A stretch of DNA of 64,000 bases from Petunia secreta (GCA_029990175.1 JARKIP010000017.1:33343001-33407000), one strand, 5' to 3'. Positions 33,401-45,872 are shown, counted from the stretch's first letter. Notes: a model not told the origin generated them from the sequence alone. Made by a program: numbers and translations.

Positions 33401-35532
33401 CAGTATTTATGCTGGGGGATATAGTGCTTTGTTATGGAAAGTTCCATAATTTAGAACTGGGACACAAGTACTTGTTAAACAAAGTGTCCCAGTATTTTAT
33501 TATCTGGGACATTAGCATATAATAAAAACACAGTATTATGCATAATATGTTGGTTGAATATACCAACAAGTTCTTTTCTTCTTACCATTAAGTGTGGAAT
33601 AAATATTTTCATCACGAAGCTGAACATCTGTTGGATTCAAAGATATATTATCATCTTTAGATGGACAGTTGTGCAATAAATCAGATGAAGGATTCTGTTT
33701 ATCTGCATATACAATAAAAAAAAATCATTACATTAAACAACAAATTCTCTTTTACTTAGATTACGACTATATAGAATACTCTATTTTGATTACCATGACT
33801 TTGTTGATGATGGTCTGAATCTGATGGCGCCTTTTCTAAACCATCTGTACCTTTTGCTTCATCAATGAGGTCACAGGTATCAGCTTTGTAATCTTGTAAA
33901 ACATCCACAATCATTCGATTGCTTTTCTCTATTAAAGCAGCTTGAACACCATGATCACTTTGTACACTACCACCAAGCTCGGACTGATTATATGGTTCTT
34001 TGAAAAAACTATCCCAACCATCTGAATAATTGAAATCATCAACAAAATGGCTCTTCTCATTTCTACTTCTGGTGTCTGATTTACTTACAGAAACACCACA
34101 GTTTTCTCCAAGATCACTTGTCTTTGATTTTGCAACAAGAAGCAGTAATGAATCAAACTTTGCATTCAACTGATCTGTAATCCTCTTCTCCATGTCAGCA
34201 AGATCTTTCTTCAAACTATTTTCTGAGGAATTGATCATATGTTGAATCTTGGTCTCAGTAGGTAAGTTTACTTTGAGATTAGCTGTCAACCTCTGATAAA
34301 AGAAAAAAACATTAAAACCACATAAGAAAAAAAATCAAAAGACAAAACCCACAAAGAATTTCACCTTTACAACTTCACTCATGTCAATAGATTTTGCTGT
34401 TGAACTAGTCTTTGAAGATGACTTTGAGGGTGACTTTGAAATTGAAGCACGTTTAGATTTATGCCTTATTGATCTCACTGAGGCATCCTCCCAAAACTAT
34501 TAAAAAGTACATTTCAAAACCAACAAAAAAGTATAAAAAAAAAAAGAAATAACAAACAAAAGCAAGTACTCGTAAAACTCACTTTTTCATTATGAAAGTA
34601 ATCATCACACAAGACATTGTAATGAGGGATAACAGTATATGTGTAACGAAGCATCAGAGGTTTGATCCTAGGACGAACAGTAAAATACTGCCTGAACACA
34701 GGGAACACCTCTGCCACCCAGCAACAGAATAGGAAGGGCATACCAGTAAACAAATAAGTAGAAGTATTTGGCTTTATGATTGACTGCAAATGGTGTACCA
34801 TTTGACGATATATCTCAGTACCACACTGATAACAGCTATGCACCTCTACATCATCAATAATAATCATATGTTGATCATCCACTACTCTAGGTAATGGCCG
34901 GCCCAATAAAACAGAATTAAGCAAATATATCTCAGCTAGTTTAACAGCATCATCTTGCTCTAATGGAACATCCAATCGTGCAGCTGACACTCTATTCACA
35001 TTACCCTTATTCTTTAGAATCACTCTCACATAACTGGAATGATGTTCAATCAAATCAAGTAAGTCATATAACTTTAAAGTCCACTTGCTGTCCTTTTTAT
35101 TAACATCATCTCAGGATTCCTGAAATACTTCTCATTTAATCTACTCTTTGAAAGCTTAAAAATACTTCTATCTACAACACTGGAAATAATAAGACCACTA
35201 ACTACATGAAAATCATCAGTTGTGAAATCTACTATATCTCCAAAAACTTTGAAGCTAAGCTTAGTGTTGTCTGAAGAAACTATTTGAGACTGCAGAAAAC
35301 AATTTATAAGCCTCCCAGAATATTTAGCATCTTCCAAAAGCATAAACTTGCCGAATGGCCCTTACTTCAGTTTCTCCAGGTAATCGGCAGCCAATAACCC
35401 TTCAAATAATCCACGATACTCTGTGTCACCTTCCTACTGGCAATCACGATTTTTCCACTGCGCAAATGGAATCAATATACCATAATCGTTTGGCAGATTA
35501 TCCATACCCTCATCAGTTGGTATAATCTCCAT
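30487..35532 (-). pseudogene. DUF1985 + ULP1/C48 cysteine-protease gene of the MULE, multi-exon, broken
   Basis: Starts at ATG 35532 (MEIIPTDEGM). The N-terminal part fits DUF1985 of plant transposon ULP proteins (FGDIVDFTTDDFHVVSGL; VKLAEIYLLNSVLLGR.. EVHSCYQCGTEIYRQM). Later exons (for example about 34498-34364, 34290-33767, 32598-31803) are Ser/Lys-rich linkers. Exons from about 31707 hold the C48 domain: MWFREIADRRYPL, HVDVILYYLRKK, CTHYWLGVYS (His, codon 30949-30951), IDVYDS (Asp) and QHQQSGDTDCGLFV (Gln and Cys, Cys codon 30724-30726), so the triad is visible. Lesions: TAG at 35434, TAA at 35362, a frameshift at the T run 35094-35098 and TGA at 30817. ULP1 enzymes remove SUMO-type modifiers; the role in transposons is not settled. 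Introns contain palindromic repeats. Confidence 0.78.
33345..33545. repeat. Palindromic-family repeat inside a protease-gene intron
   Basis: CAGACATTGGTGCTGGGGCAC, CACAGTATTTATGCTGGGGG and TTAGAACTGGGACACAAG match the array at 35600-36330. It lies in an intron, as the 5551-6590 array does in the transposase gene. Confidence 0.75.
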
Positions 35533-35599
35533 AGCTGTAACATTAGCACATGTATTAAAATAAAACAAAGAAAAATTAACACCTATATGCTTGCAGCTA

Positions 35600-36330
35600 A
35601 AAAACCCACAGACATTGGTGCTGGGAGCACAAGTAGTTCATGTGCAAAGTCACAGTATTTTGTGTTGGGGGCCTATGATGCTCTGTTATTCAAAGTCCCC
35701 CATTTTAGAACTGGGACACAAGCACTTGTTAAACAAAGGGATCCAATATTTATTATGGGGCACACAAAAAGCTTGTTGGCCCATCCACAAACTGACTTTC
35801 CCAAGACATTGGTGCTGGGGGTACAAGTAGTTCATGTGCAAGGTCACAGTGTTTGTGCTGGGGGACAGCTTGGTGGCCCAACCCCTCCCACAGACTAACT
35901 TCCCAGCCATTGGTGCTGGGGCCCTACGATGCTTTGTTATACAAAGTCCCATATTTTAGAACTGGGGCACAAGCACTTGTTAAACAGAGGCTCCCAGTAT
36001 TTCATGTGTAAAGTCACAGTATTTGTGCTGGGGCTATAAATGCTTTGTTATACAAAGTTCCATAATTTAGAACTGGGACACAACTGCATGTTAAACAAAG
36101 AGTCCCAGTATTTTGTGCTGGGACAACAGTCTATCCCCTACAAAATCACAGTATATAGTTCTGGGGCAAAGGGTTTCACTAAAAAACTGTTGCCCTTTTA
36201 AAAATAACCCACCATTTACAATGGACAAGTACCTGTTAAAAACACACAATCCCAGTATTTTATCATGGGACAACAGTCTATCCCCTATAAAGTCACAGTA
36301 TATAGTTCTAGGGCAAGGGGTTTCACAGAA
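35600..36330. repeat. Upstream tandem array, ~150 bp, CAGTATTT..GTGCTGGGG
   Basis: Four to five irregular units with CAGACATTGGTGCTGGG, CACAGTATTTTGTGTTGGGG, TTTAGAACTGGGACACAAG and GTTAAACAAAG, then two further units of about 150 bp (ACAACAGTCTATCCCCTA near 36122 and 36269). It directly precedes the protease-gene start, so it may include the promoter. Confidence 0.8.
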
Positions 36331-36659
36331 AAAAGCGTTCCCTTTAAAAATATCCCACCATTTAAAAGGGAATCAAAAGCTTATACTGTACTCCAATGGA
36401 AAATCTAAACATTTTTCAAAACAAAATCATAACCTAATAACCCATATACCCGTACAAAAATTAAAAAAAAAACAATGCGAAGTAAACACAGTTACCTTAA
36501 TATACGAAACAGCAAAACAAAATTTTTACCCAAACACAAAGCTTCAAAATCTCAAAAATAAGAAATTGGTGTATTTTGAAAAAGAGTTCGTATATTTTGA
36601 TAGAATTCAAAAATCATAGTATCAAAGAGAGCAACAAAAACCCTGAATAAGTTAAAAAT

Positions 36660-36830
36660 AAGGAAGGGTAAAACCGAAATTTCCGAAAGGTGTAAAACGA
36701 CGTCATTATATTATTATTTTTAAAAAACGCGCCTAGTGGCTAATTCTCAGCGAATTTGTGAACAGAGGCTACGCATCACAAAGCGGGTGCCAAAGTGGCT
36801 TCCCCGCGAAATTTCTACAATTTTTGATGC
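36660..36830 (-). repeat. Right terminal inverted repeat region (degenerate)
   Basis: On the minus strand contains AAATTCGCTGAGAATTAGCC at 36757-36738, matching the left end at 18 of 21 bases over 36737-36757, with further shared blocks inside. The exact tip is not resolved. Confidence 0.45.
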
Positions 36831-36890
36831 TTGGTGATTTACAAAAATAGGACATCTTTTGCGCTTTGTCAAGGATATGGCCTTCCATAA

Positions 36891-37720
36891 GGAAAGTGTT
36901 ACACATCTAGCCCCCATAAGTAAGTGCCCGGCGATTGTCAGAATCTTTTATTGGAAAAGAACTAACGATCACCAGGAGTTACCGCGTAGCGGTTAACAAC
37001 ATCTTTTCCTGTCGAGGGCCATTTTGTAAGTCTTCTCTTATAGAGGTCAAAATTCTAACAACTACGCCAGCAACGTTTTTCTTCTATTAATTGGCATAGT
37101 ATATTAATGGCTGAAATAATGACATAGTATATAATTTTTTCTCTCCTTTCTCTTTTTGATCCTTTTCTTGCAATTTTTTTTATATTGGTGATTAGATTAA
37201 ACTATATAATGTATATTTGTCTTCTTTATTTTTTATTTTCTTCTTTTCTAAATCCATTAATTTTCCTTAAATATTTCTTTTCTTTCTTTATGTTTCTCCA
37301 CTATTTATTTCTTCACACTTTTACTCATTTCCTTTTTATTTTATTTATTTTCTATATACAAAATAATAAAAGTAAGTAATGTATATTTTTTCCTTTTTAT
37401 ATGAAATGATAAAAGATAGTACTATACTATAAATTTTTTATTTTCATTTATTTCTTTTTATTGTTTTCTTTTCTTTCTCCTTTTCTCTTTTTATTTTTAT
37501 TCATGTTTTCTAGCATATATAGTATAACTAAATGGGATATGATATAAAAAATGGTATATCAGTGACCAATTTTACTGTCATAATTTTTTCATAACATATT
37601 AATCGATTTACTACAAAGTTTATACTATTCAATATGTTTCTAGTCTCTCATTTTTTTATAATGATCAATTTTATTATTGCATAATTAGTTGTCAATAGTT
37701 ATAATATTTAAAGAGTATAT
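36891..37720. other. Spacer; T/C-rich tract 37130-37520
   Basis: The first 240 bases have a moderately GC-rich non-coding sequence. From about 37130 the plus strand is strongly pyrimidine-rich. No gene recognised. Confidence 0.5.
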
Positions 37721-38103
37721 GGTATACTAAAAATATATAGTATTTAAAACAATAAAAATGAAAAAACCTATTTGTTCGGTATCAGCTTACACTGTTTGAT
37801 CCAAACACGATAAGATATACTAAAGGAGTATACGGTATACCATAAAGGTACAGTGTTTAAAACAAAAAATTTGAAATATTTTTTTATTCAATACATCACA
37901 CAGTTCGATCTTAACACAAAAATATGTATACTAAAAGAGATACGGTAAAGTAAAAAAAGTATATTGTATTCAGAGCAAAAAAACTCAAAAAAATCCATTT
38001 GTTCGATAGCAGGGTATACCAAAGAATATATCATACACCAAAAAAGTATATTGTATTCAAAATAATAAAATTTGAAACATTAATTTGTTCAATAGCAATC
38101 ACA
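37720..38103. repeat. AT-rich minisatellite, ~120 bp, left of the second Tat element
   Basis: Three to four imperfect copies of TTTGTTCGATAGCAG, TTTGATCCAAACAC and ACTAAAAGAGTATACGGTAT followed by AAAAAGTATATTGTATTC. The array continues at 45158-45330 on the other side of the retrotransposon. Confidence 0.75.
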
Positions 38104-38608
38104 CTTTTATTTAAGCCTAAAATTGTACATCTATGTTAAACAATTAATTATAGTTGGGTAAGAAAGAATACAGTAATCACAATGAAAAAGTAACTAAACA
38201 CGATGAAAATAGTAATGAATATACAAGATGAAATAAGCAAGAAATGGTAGAGTAATTCTTATTCCTTGAGAATAGCCGGATTCGGTGATGAATCGCATGA
38301 TGTACAATATAATGTAAGGAGTGGCATTTATAATAGTGATACCCAGTCCTAAATAACGTAAAATACAAAGACAAATAAGGCTATGGGCCTATAACTCAAG
38401 GCGGTGGTATATACTAAACTATAACTAAAAGACTGTAAACCCTAGGCGGCGGGATGTATTCCCTGCGTCCTATAGCCGTGCCACCTAAACTGTCATTGGC
38501 TTCAGGAGCAAGCGTGTATCCTCTGTGCCCGGTGACTTGTAAGATAAGTCTAGTCTCGCCAGCTGGATTCATATCCCCGTAAAAGTAGGTTGCGTATTCT
38601 TGCCCACA
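38104..38608 (-). repeat. 3' LTR (left copy) of the second Tat element
   Basis: Matches 44659-45157 across its length with scattered changes. The inner edge is TTGCCCACA at 38608. The outer tip is diverged (the right copy begins TGTTTATGCC), so the start is uncertain by about 6 bases. Confidence 0.8.
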
Positions 38609-38926
38609 AAGTTAGTTTTCCCACTTGCTGAGTACTGACGCAAGCAATCAGGAAGTGAAGAAGCGTAATAGCACACGTAAAGGTGCGACGGTACTGATGC
38701 CTGCCTCCTTCCCTTTTCGCGTGCATCGCGTTAAATGCAAATTTCCTGGTACAACAACGTGTCTTCCTTCGATTGGAGGGGTTTTCCGCGTATATTTCCA
38801 ATGCTGCTACATGCTCTGTTCATATCCCGTAATTATGGAGATGCATATCACTTGAACTGCAGTAATCCTAATTACGATCCCACGTGATTGAGATCATTCA
38901 GCTTCCCCTTTAAGTTATCCACATAG

Positions 38927-38952
38927 ACATATATATATATATATATATATAC
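38927..38952. repeat. (TA)n microsatellite upstream of the antisense ORF
   Basis: About 11 TA units followed by CACACGTCG. It is in the position where the first Tat element has its antisense-ORF TATA box, so it may serve as promoter. Confidence 0.6.
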
Positions 38953-39049
38953 ACACGTCGTAAGCGCGAGAGTTCATTCACAATCCTCTAAAGAATTCTA
39001 AGAAATTCTCCAAAGGTAATGTTTTTCCAATCTTAACAACATACCCGCC

Positions 39050-41506
39050 ATGGCTCAAGGACCAAGTTTCCTTTCAGTCTACTTTAGAGTGCAAGATTAT
39101 CTTACCGCATCCTTCAATTTTGAGAGCGATAATCGTATGCTGGTCCAGACCCCTAAACAATAGGGTGAAAACGACAACCTTTCCATAGGTTTTTACCCTT
39201 TCACGGTTACGTGGGATGACTTGATGTGTATCAGGCATGAATGTAAATGGCATGAGTTTGTTAACATCATCGCTCCTGGCACCAAGGAAAGAATTTCTTC
39301 TCAACGGGCTTGTTACTCTATGGTTCATGCCTACCCTTTCACGCTTCACCTTAATAAATGTGTCCACTTGTTCGTTGAGGACAAATGCAGCCACTACAAT
39401 ATCTTCTTGGGCCAGATCAGCCCCTCCATCTAGCGTTTAGTGGCCATGCTGGATCACTTGGCCAACTATGCCCAAGTTGCCTTCTCCTTTGACCATCTTC
39501 TGGTTTTTTATTCTCCTCGTCTTCATAAAGCGGGCATGATAGTATTCATAAACCAGGGAAAGAAAGATGCAGTCCCCAATAGTGAGGATTCAAAAGACCG
39601 GAACTGGGCGTACAGGTACATCATTGTGCGGACGGCTGGCATAGTACCCTCTCTTCCCTTTCCGGAGGTCTTCAACAGAAAATGTAAGCCTTCATGAACT
39701 TGCCTTTATATTTTGCCTCCAATTTCTTCAGACCGGTCTCCTTCTTCTTCTCTTTTTTTTAGTGAACAATGTATCTGACATCTCCTTGAGCCGTAATGAG
39801 TTGATGATGTGGATCACTGCCCTATTTATGAGAAACCCTCAACAGCTGGCAGGCGAGAGATCATGGTAGGTCATTACTGTCAGACCCCTTCTTTGCCCAA
39901 ACTCTTGATTTCTGCACTTAACTTGCTGCCGCCTCAGGATTTTCTCGTCGCGAGATACCCGCGTCAAGGGAGATCAAGATTGCTGCCCCATATATTGCTC
40001 AATTTCCGGATGTGCAGGCGTCTGGAGGGAGAATACTTAAGAGGGCGAGCAGTTCTCGTCCCTCGAAAGAGGAGAAGATCTTCTAGGTCTACTAGAGTGG
40101 TAACTGCCAGTGAGACCTTCATAATTTCTGATGGCGAGGGAGAAGTCCCCCGAGTGCCCGCGCCTAAAGCCATTGAGGCAACCCCAATTTTTCCTGCTGA
40201 ATCTGGTTCGTCCATGTGAACGCGTAGGCATTTGATTGAAGAGACCCCCATAGCTGGAAGAAGTTAGCATGAAGGATGATGTGGTGCTTCCGCCTATTTC
40301 TTTCGAGCCCCATTTTCCAGTTTAGACCTTCGCCTTTTATGATATGCTTTCCTTATGTGCTTTCAAATATTGATATCTCCTACTTGCACTCAGAACCCAT
40401 TGCGACAACTCCAGCCCCTGAAACCTCTGATTCCTTCCGGCGTCGGCCTGGCAAAGAAGTGGCCATAGATGCTATGCTTGAACCCATGGGTGGAGCCCAG
40501 GAGGTTGTGATCCCTATTGCTGCGGGGGTTAATCTGATGAAGACTCTAAGGCTTGTGACAGATCATACCGCCGGATTTGTTGGCCCTGCTGAACAAAAAC
40601 ACCTTTCTAGTTATAATTATCATGAACTGCTTGAGGTCGCCATTGGATGCTCTCTCAGGGTAAGCTTTCCTTCCTCGTTGTGTAAATTATAACGTCGTTT
40701 CTCTCTACTAGCTGCTTGCTCTGCTTGTTCCCAAGAGGTTGATGGTGTATCATGAGATACTCCGACGGGGTGGCCTGGAGGAAAATCTTTTTGAGAAGGT
40801 TGATGCCTTGCGCAGACAAGTTACTAGCCTGCAGCCCTTTGTAGAAAAGGTTAAAGAGTTGAAGAGTGAACTCCAGACCAATCGTGTCGCTTATCTAGCA
40901 GAAGCCTTGAAGAGCAGGAACTTGGAGAATGTGCTGGCCAGCGAGATTCGTAAGGGTAGGCAGACCGTAGAGACCCTCAAGTCTTCCCTCACAGATGCCA
41001 AGGTTTCAGAGCAGCTTCATGTCAGCAATGTGAATCATCTGGAAGGTGTCGTAGAAGACCTGCAGGGACAACTGTCCGGTGTGAAGGAAAAGTTAAATAC
41101 TGCGGAGAAATGTGCCTCGGATGCCCAGGGTCTCTTCGTCTTCCTCCAAGATGAGAATGACAGTTTGAAAGGAAAAGTGGCGTCTCTTGAGCAAATCCGC
41201 GATAAGCTCTGTGATAATGGTTATTTGAAGGACCAACAGATGAACACTCTAAATGCTCGTCGCATAGCAGAGGTGGATTGTGCCAACGTCACAGCTAATC
41301 TTGCCGCTCTCCTCAGCATTCGTGATGACCCTAACTTGGACCTAGTTGTCGCTCCGGCAGATGCTCGGCTTGGGCCTGACCTTGAAGAACGCTCTAAAGA
41401 GGGGAGTGCAGAAGGAGATGAGATGTTGAATGGGGAACCTGCAGCTGGTGAAGCAGGACCTTCGCAGGGTGTTGCCAACGAAGGGAGTTCCCCGAGAGAG
41501 GAATGA
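39050..41506 (+). pseudogene. Antisense extra ORF of the second Tat element
   Basis: From ATG 39050 (MAQGPSFLSVYFRV), broken by stops at about 39161 and 39432. The conserved part reads AHAYPFTLHLNKCVHLF-like sequence (SMVHAYPFTLHLNKC), NIFLGQISPSI and NWAYRYIIVRT, parallel to the 13361-16124 copy. Donor GTAAGC at 39684, next exon from 39763, a middle part with KRRRSSRSTRVV, exon 40394-40659 (ETSDSFRRRPGKEV), intron 40660-40711 and last exon 40712-41506. The last exon is an open coiled coil (EILRRGGLEENLFEKVDALR) with an acidic tail ending SSPREE. Function unknown. Confidence 0.7.
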
Positions 41507-42363
41507 TGAGAGCTCCTCCCCCTTTTTTATGCTTATATATATGTATCTCTGTTGTGAACAATTGCCCATGCTTTTCGGGCGTAGTGATATAGTTTTAGGC
41601 CTATTTTGAGGCTTTTTAACTTCAGTTACTTGTTTGCTTCTTTGTGATGCTTTTTAATTTCCATCGTACACAAAAAGTAATGTTAAGCTGTATCTTTGTG
41701 GGCGTGTGCACCTAAAGATTAGATGTCTTATGGTTGTCCTAAATGTTCTAATATGTAGAAAGTTTATTAGTGGGCCTGCTTTGGAAAATGACGTCCGTTG
41801 TGCACCAATATTTGGCGGCTAGATTGCATCTATAAGAGATGGTTGTTTGCTCCCACAATGGGACGACTTTAGCCTGTATTATAACATGCACTTTTGCATC
41901 CGACTTCGAATGTCTCTGCTTAGTTACTCGAGTATTTAAGACTTTCTGGCACTACGCAAAAAGGCGTCCCTGTCAGGATGTAGGTGCAGTTGTTAAATTA
42001 ACGAGTTCAACTTAGAATAATGCCTGGTGGCTGAGCCAGACGTGATCTAGCTGTAAGCGAGTAGTGTACCCTACTTTTGTCACGAAAAGTGGGTGTATTA
42101 CTTCAACTTGTATTTGGCCTAGGCTATGAATATTTGGATCGTAGATGGATCTTAATTTGTAAAGAAAAACTGACTATATGAATAGTAGTTTATTAATAAA
42201 GGCGTGGAGCCTGGAATGTTGTGGGTGAAAACCCGTAATATGTCATAGAAGCATGAAAATGTTGTAATCTAAGAACTAAAAAAGTAAACAAAGTAAATTC
42301 TGAATTGAAAAGTACTTCCACTCATCCTTACTCCTTCTCCCCCTCCCCTCCTCCGGAAAAACG
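41507..42363. other. Non-coding centre where pol is missing
   Basis: No similarity to RT, RNase H or integrase in any frame. It lies between the convergent ends of gag-protease and the antisense ORF. Confidence 0.65.
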
Positions 42364-44411
42364 TCAATCAACTATACCATCTGAATCGTAGTCTTGGTTG
42401 ATTGCGATTTCAGGGTCTTCGGGGACTTCAGAGGTGTTCACTCCGGTCACTTCCTCGGGGACAATTGCTCCTAAAATTGCAAGCATGTAACACTCTCTTG
42501 TTGCTTCCTGATCACTGTTAACTTCCTTTACTCCCCATTGAGTAGGGTATTTCAACTTTTGGTGCCATGTAGATAGTACTGCTTTGACTTGATGGATCCA
42601 TGGCCGTCCAACGATTGCATTGTAAGGAACTCCCCTTTTGATTACCTGAATAAATGAAACATAATCTGCACTTGGCAGGTTAACTTCGCCGATAGATCTT
42701 TCACAAGAGTTAGTGAAGCCGGCGAGCGTGTGAACACTCGGTACAATTCAGACCTCGAGCCCCATCGCTTATACTGTATCCTATCTGATGAGGTTTACGG
42801 TGCTACCGGCGTCGACTAAGACGCGTTTGACGTCCGTATCTTCCATCCTGAGTATTATAACCAAGGCATCATGGTGCGGAGCATTACCACTCATTCTATC
42901 CTTATCACTGAACATAATCGTCTCATCTTGGGTGCGATCCTTACAGGGTGCTACCACACTGTCGTTCGACCTTTTGAGCAATGTTAGACCTCAAATTATG
43001 ACATTGAAGGAACTCTTAAGGTCAGGTAGATCTGGCGGTCAATCTTGGCTCTCGCTTTTGGTGAAAGTTTGTTTTCCGCTGTCGGTGAGCATGTCCGTGA
43101 GATTACCCTTATTCAACAAACCCATGACTTCCAAGATTAATGCTCTGCACCCGGCAGTATCGTGCCCGTGGTCCCTGTGAAAATTGCAATAAAGATTCTT
43201 ATTTCTTCTTCCCGGTTCGGCCCTCAAATTGCTTGGCCAACGTATTTGGGCGTCCTTCATATAATCCCTTACGAACTCTATGGCATTGACTCGCAATCCT
43301 AACTCTTCGAATCGATCAGGAACCCGCTCCACGCTGACTGACCCCTTGGTTGACGGAGCCGATGCCTTACCACTATCTTCTCGCTTTGGGAAATCATCTC
43401 TATAATCTCTCTTGTTCCGCTTCCCTTTATCTCCCGCTCGAGGCTCCTCCACATATCCCCATTTCTATTCTTGGCGGATGACGTCTTGGATAGCTGGTCG
43501 ACCTTCCTCGGGGGTAGGTGACTCTTCGGGCTCAAGGAAAAGCTTCTCGGTGTATCGCTCTGGTGCTACGCGCTCCATATGGTTACTGGGTGCTGGGTTA
43601 AACTCCACTACAACTCCCTGGTGGCCAACGATCCCTTTGAATTCAAACTTTTGCCAAAGGCTACCACAACGATATTGTCAGGGATTGGAGGAAGCTCCAC
43701 AGGTTCCCTCTGAAATCTGTCAAGGTAGTCCTTTAGCAGCTCGTTGTCCTGCTGACATATATCGAAGATATCTTCCATGCACTTCTCCTGCTTGCGGGCA
43801 CCAGAATGCGCTTTCTTGAACAAATTTTGCATCTGAGTGAATGATTCGATAGATTCCATTAGTAGCTGAGGGTACCAAGTGAGGGCCCCCTTAGTCAAGG
43901 TCGAGCAAAACCTCTTCACTAGAGCTAACTGGATTTCTTCCTTAATGATCTCATTACTCTTCACAGCCGTGTAGTATGCAGCAATATGCTCGTCCGGATC
44001 AGTCGTCCTGTCATACTTCAAGTTATCCGGCAAGGGAAAGTGCTTTGATATGTCGAACGGTGCAACACATACTTTGTAGGCATGTTTGTAAAACTTCTGC
44101 TCATCTACCGTGGTAAGTTGGGGTGGAGCACCTGGCATATTACCAATTCGGTGGTGGATGGCCTTCATCTCCTTTATGAGGTCCTAAATGACAGGAGCTC
44201 ATTTGAGGTTTTGGTTGTTGATTGTTGACAAGCCTCTAGGGGCAGCAACCGTGTTGAGCCTCTGGCTAGGAATAGATGATGGTGAATTGTTCGTGGGCGC
44301 TGGTCCTCGCGGGGATGCTGACCTCTGAGACGGCCCAGCAAATATTTCTCCTAGCTTTCGAGATACCCCTTTGATCACGTTGTTCGAGTTCTGTTCTGCC
44401 TGTTTTGACAT
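42364..44411 (-). pseudogene. gag-protease of the second Tat element
   Basis: ATG at 44411 (MSKQAEQNSNNVIKG). Gag: PFDISKHFPLPDNLKYDRTTDPDEHI-type core, WYPQLLMESIESFTQMQ, YLDRFQREPVELPPIPD. The zinc-type motif is CNFHRDHGHDTAGC and the protease motif VLVDAGSTVNLI, where the usual DTG is DAG. The end MKYPTQWGVKEV..ARECY corresponds to the KFPSEWGVREV..ARDCY end of the first Tat gag-protease, and a stop follows at 42364. A frameshift lies between 43452 and 43608, and several stops occur. Protease is probably inactive. Confidence 0.78.
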
Positions 44412-44637
44412 AGTTTTGAGGAGATTAACAATGAAAGTTCTAAACTCAGGATTACCTTCCAGTGATCGGTTCCTGGGAAGAATCTTTCAACTGCACGGCG
44501 GGGTCTTTAGGTTGGATGCTGGGATCGTCGAGATCCTTCACCAACTCGTCTATTGCGTCTGCAGTATTCTTTGGAATGCTATCGTCGCTAGACGTGATTG
44601 CACCTTTTTCCTTCGTAGAATACCTACAATTGACTGG

Positions 44638-44655
44638 GCCCCACAGTGGGTGCCA
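44638..44655 (-). other. Primer-binding site
   Basis: TGGCACCCACTGTGGGGC on the minus strand, four bases after the 5' LTR. TGGCRCC followed by a GTGGG is the usual start of Tat-type elements, complementary to a tRNA 3' end (CCA). The tRNA species is not determined. Confidence 0.6.
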
Positions 44656-44658
44656 AAA

Positions 44659-45157
44659 TGTTTATGCCTAAAACTGTACATCTAGATTAAACAATTAATT
44701 ATGGTTGGGGTCACAAGAAATATAGTAATCACAACAGAAAATTTTTACAAACACGATGAAAATAGTAACGAATAACAAGACGAAATAAGCAAGAAAAGGT
44801 AGAGTAATTCTTATTCCTTGAGAATAACTGAATTCTGTGATGAATTGCATGATGTACAATACAATGTAAGGAGGGGTATCTAAATGATACCCAGTCCTAA
44901 ATAAGGTAAAATAAAAAAAACTAATAAGGTTATGGGCCTATAACTCAAGGCGGTGGTATATACTAAACCCTAACTAGGAGACTGTAAATCCTAGGCGGTG
45001 GGATTTGTACCCTGTGTCCTATGGTCATGCCGCCTAAACGGTCATTGGATTCTGGAGCGGACGTGTATTCCTTGCGCCCGGTGACTTGTAAGATAAGTCT
45101 AGTCTCGCTAGCAGGACCCGTGTCCCCGTAATAGTAGGTGGCGTATTTTTGCCCACA
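44659..45157 (-). repeat. 5' LTR (right copy) of the second Tat element
   Basis: On the minus strand begins TGTGGGCAAAAATACGCC and ends GGCATAAACA. Pairs with 38104-38608. Confidence 0.82.
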
Positions 45158-45500
45158 TAATTTTGATCCAAACACAAAAAGATGTATACAAAAGAGTATA
45201 CGGTACACCAAAAAGGTATACGGTATTCAAAACAACAAAATCCGAAATATTCATTTGTTCGATAGCAGCTCATTATTCAATCCAAATACAAAAAGGCTTA
45301 TACTGAAAGAGTATGAAATATTCTGTTAAAGTATAAGTTATAGTAAACTTTATCCAAAAGCAATATACTATTTCAATATACTATTGTGGTATACTGTTGA
45401 ACTATATATGTACTAAGCTGTATACTATAACAGTATACTGTTATAGTAAACTATAGAAGTATATTGTTGATGTATACATCTTTACGCAATATTTCTTGGA
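45158..45500. repeat. AT-rich minisatellite and TATACTGT-type repeats
   Basis: Continues the array at 37720-38103 (TTTGATCCAAACAC, GAGTATACGGTACACC, TTTGTTCGATAGCAG). It then passes into alternating motifs such as GTATACTATAACAG and TATACTGTTATAG, which are partly self-complementary, to about 45475. Confidence 0.7.
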
Positions 45501-45872
45501 TTTTCAACTGAAAAATTTGATCTCAAACACCTCGAATCGACTCCAAATGCGACCAAGTTTTAGGATGAACTTTGAAAACATACTAGAGAAAGTATATTGC
45601 AACACCCATTTTGATTCAAACAATCAATGAAAAAATTAAAATTTCATAATCAAGAGCTTCGAGCTCAATAATGGTGATTATATTGTATACATTTTTCTTA
45701 TACCATTCATGATGTTCAATAAGAAAAAAAAATGATAAATAGGTAGTTCGTGAAAATTAATTAAAAGTAATTATTTAAAATTGGGTAAAACTGATTAATT
45801 TATTTGAAATATTGGGTGTAAAATTCTTTTGCATTATATTTAATAAGATTCAATACATTCAAATATATTGTG
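45501..45872. other. AT-rich spacer; nothing recognised
   Basis: No ORF or RNA gene supported. Confidence 0.5.

Larger units (their letters stand above)
38104..45157 (-). mobile_element. Tat-type element lacking RT, RNase H and integrase
   Basis: Two LTRs (38104-38608 and 44659-45157) flank a primer-binding site, gag-protease on the minus strand and the Tat antisense ORF on the plus strand. Nothing resembling RT, RNase H or integrase lies between the gag-protease stop at 42364 and the antisense ORF end at 41506. It would need pol supplied by a relative, such as the family at 12057-23583. It is inserted in an AT-rich minisatellite. The target duplication is not clear. Confidence 0.82.

Noticed and set aside
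36113..36619. 168-residue plus-strand ORF upstream of the protease gene
   Set aside because: Runs through the palindromic tandem array and AT-rich leader; repetitive translation with no domain.
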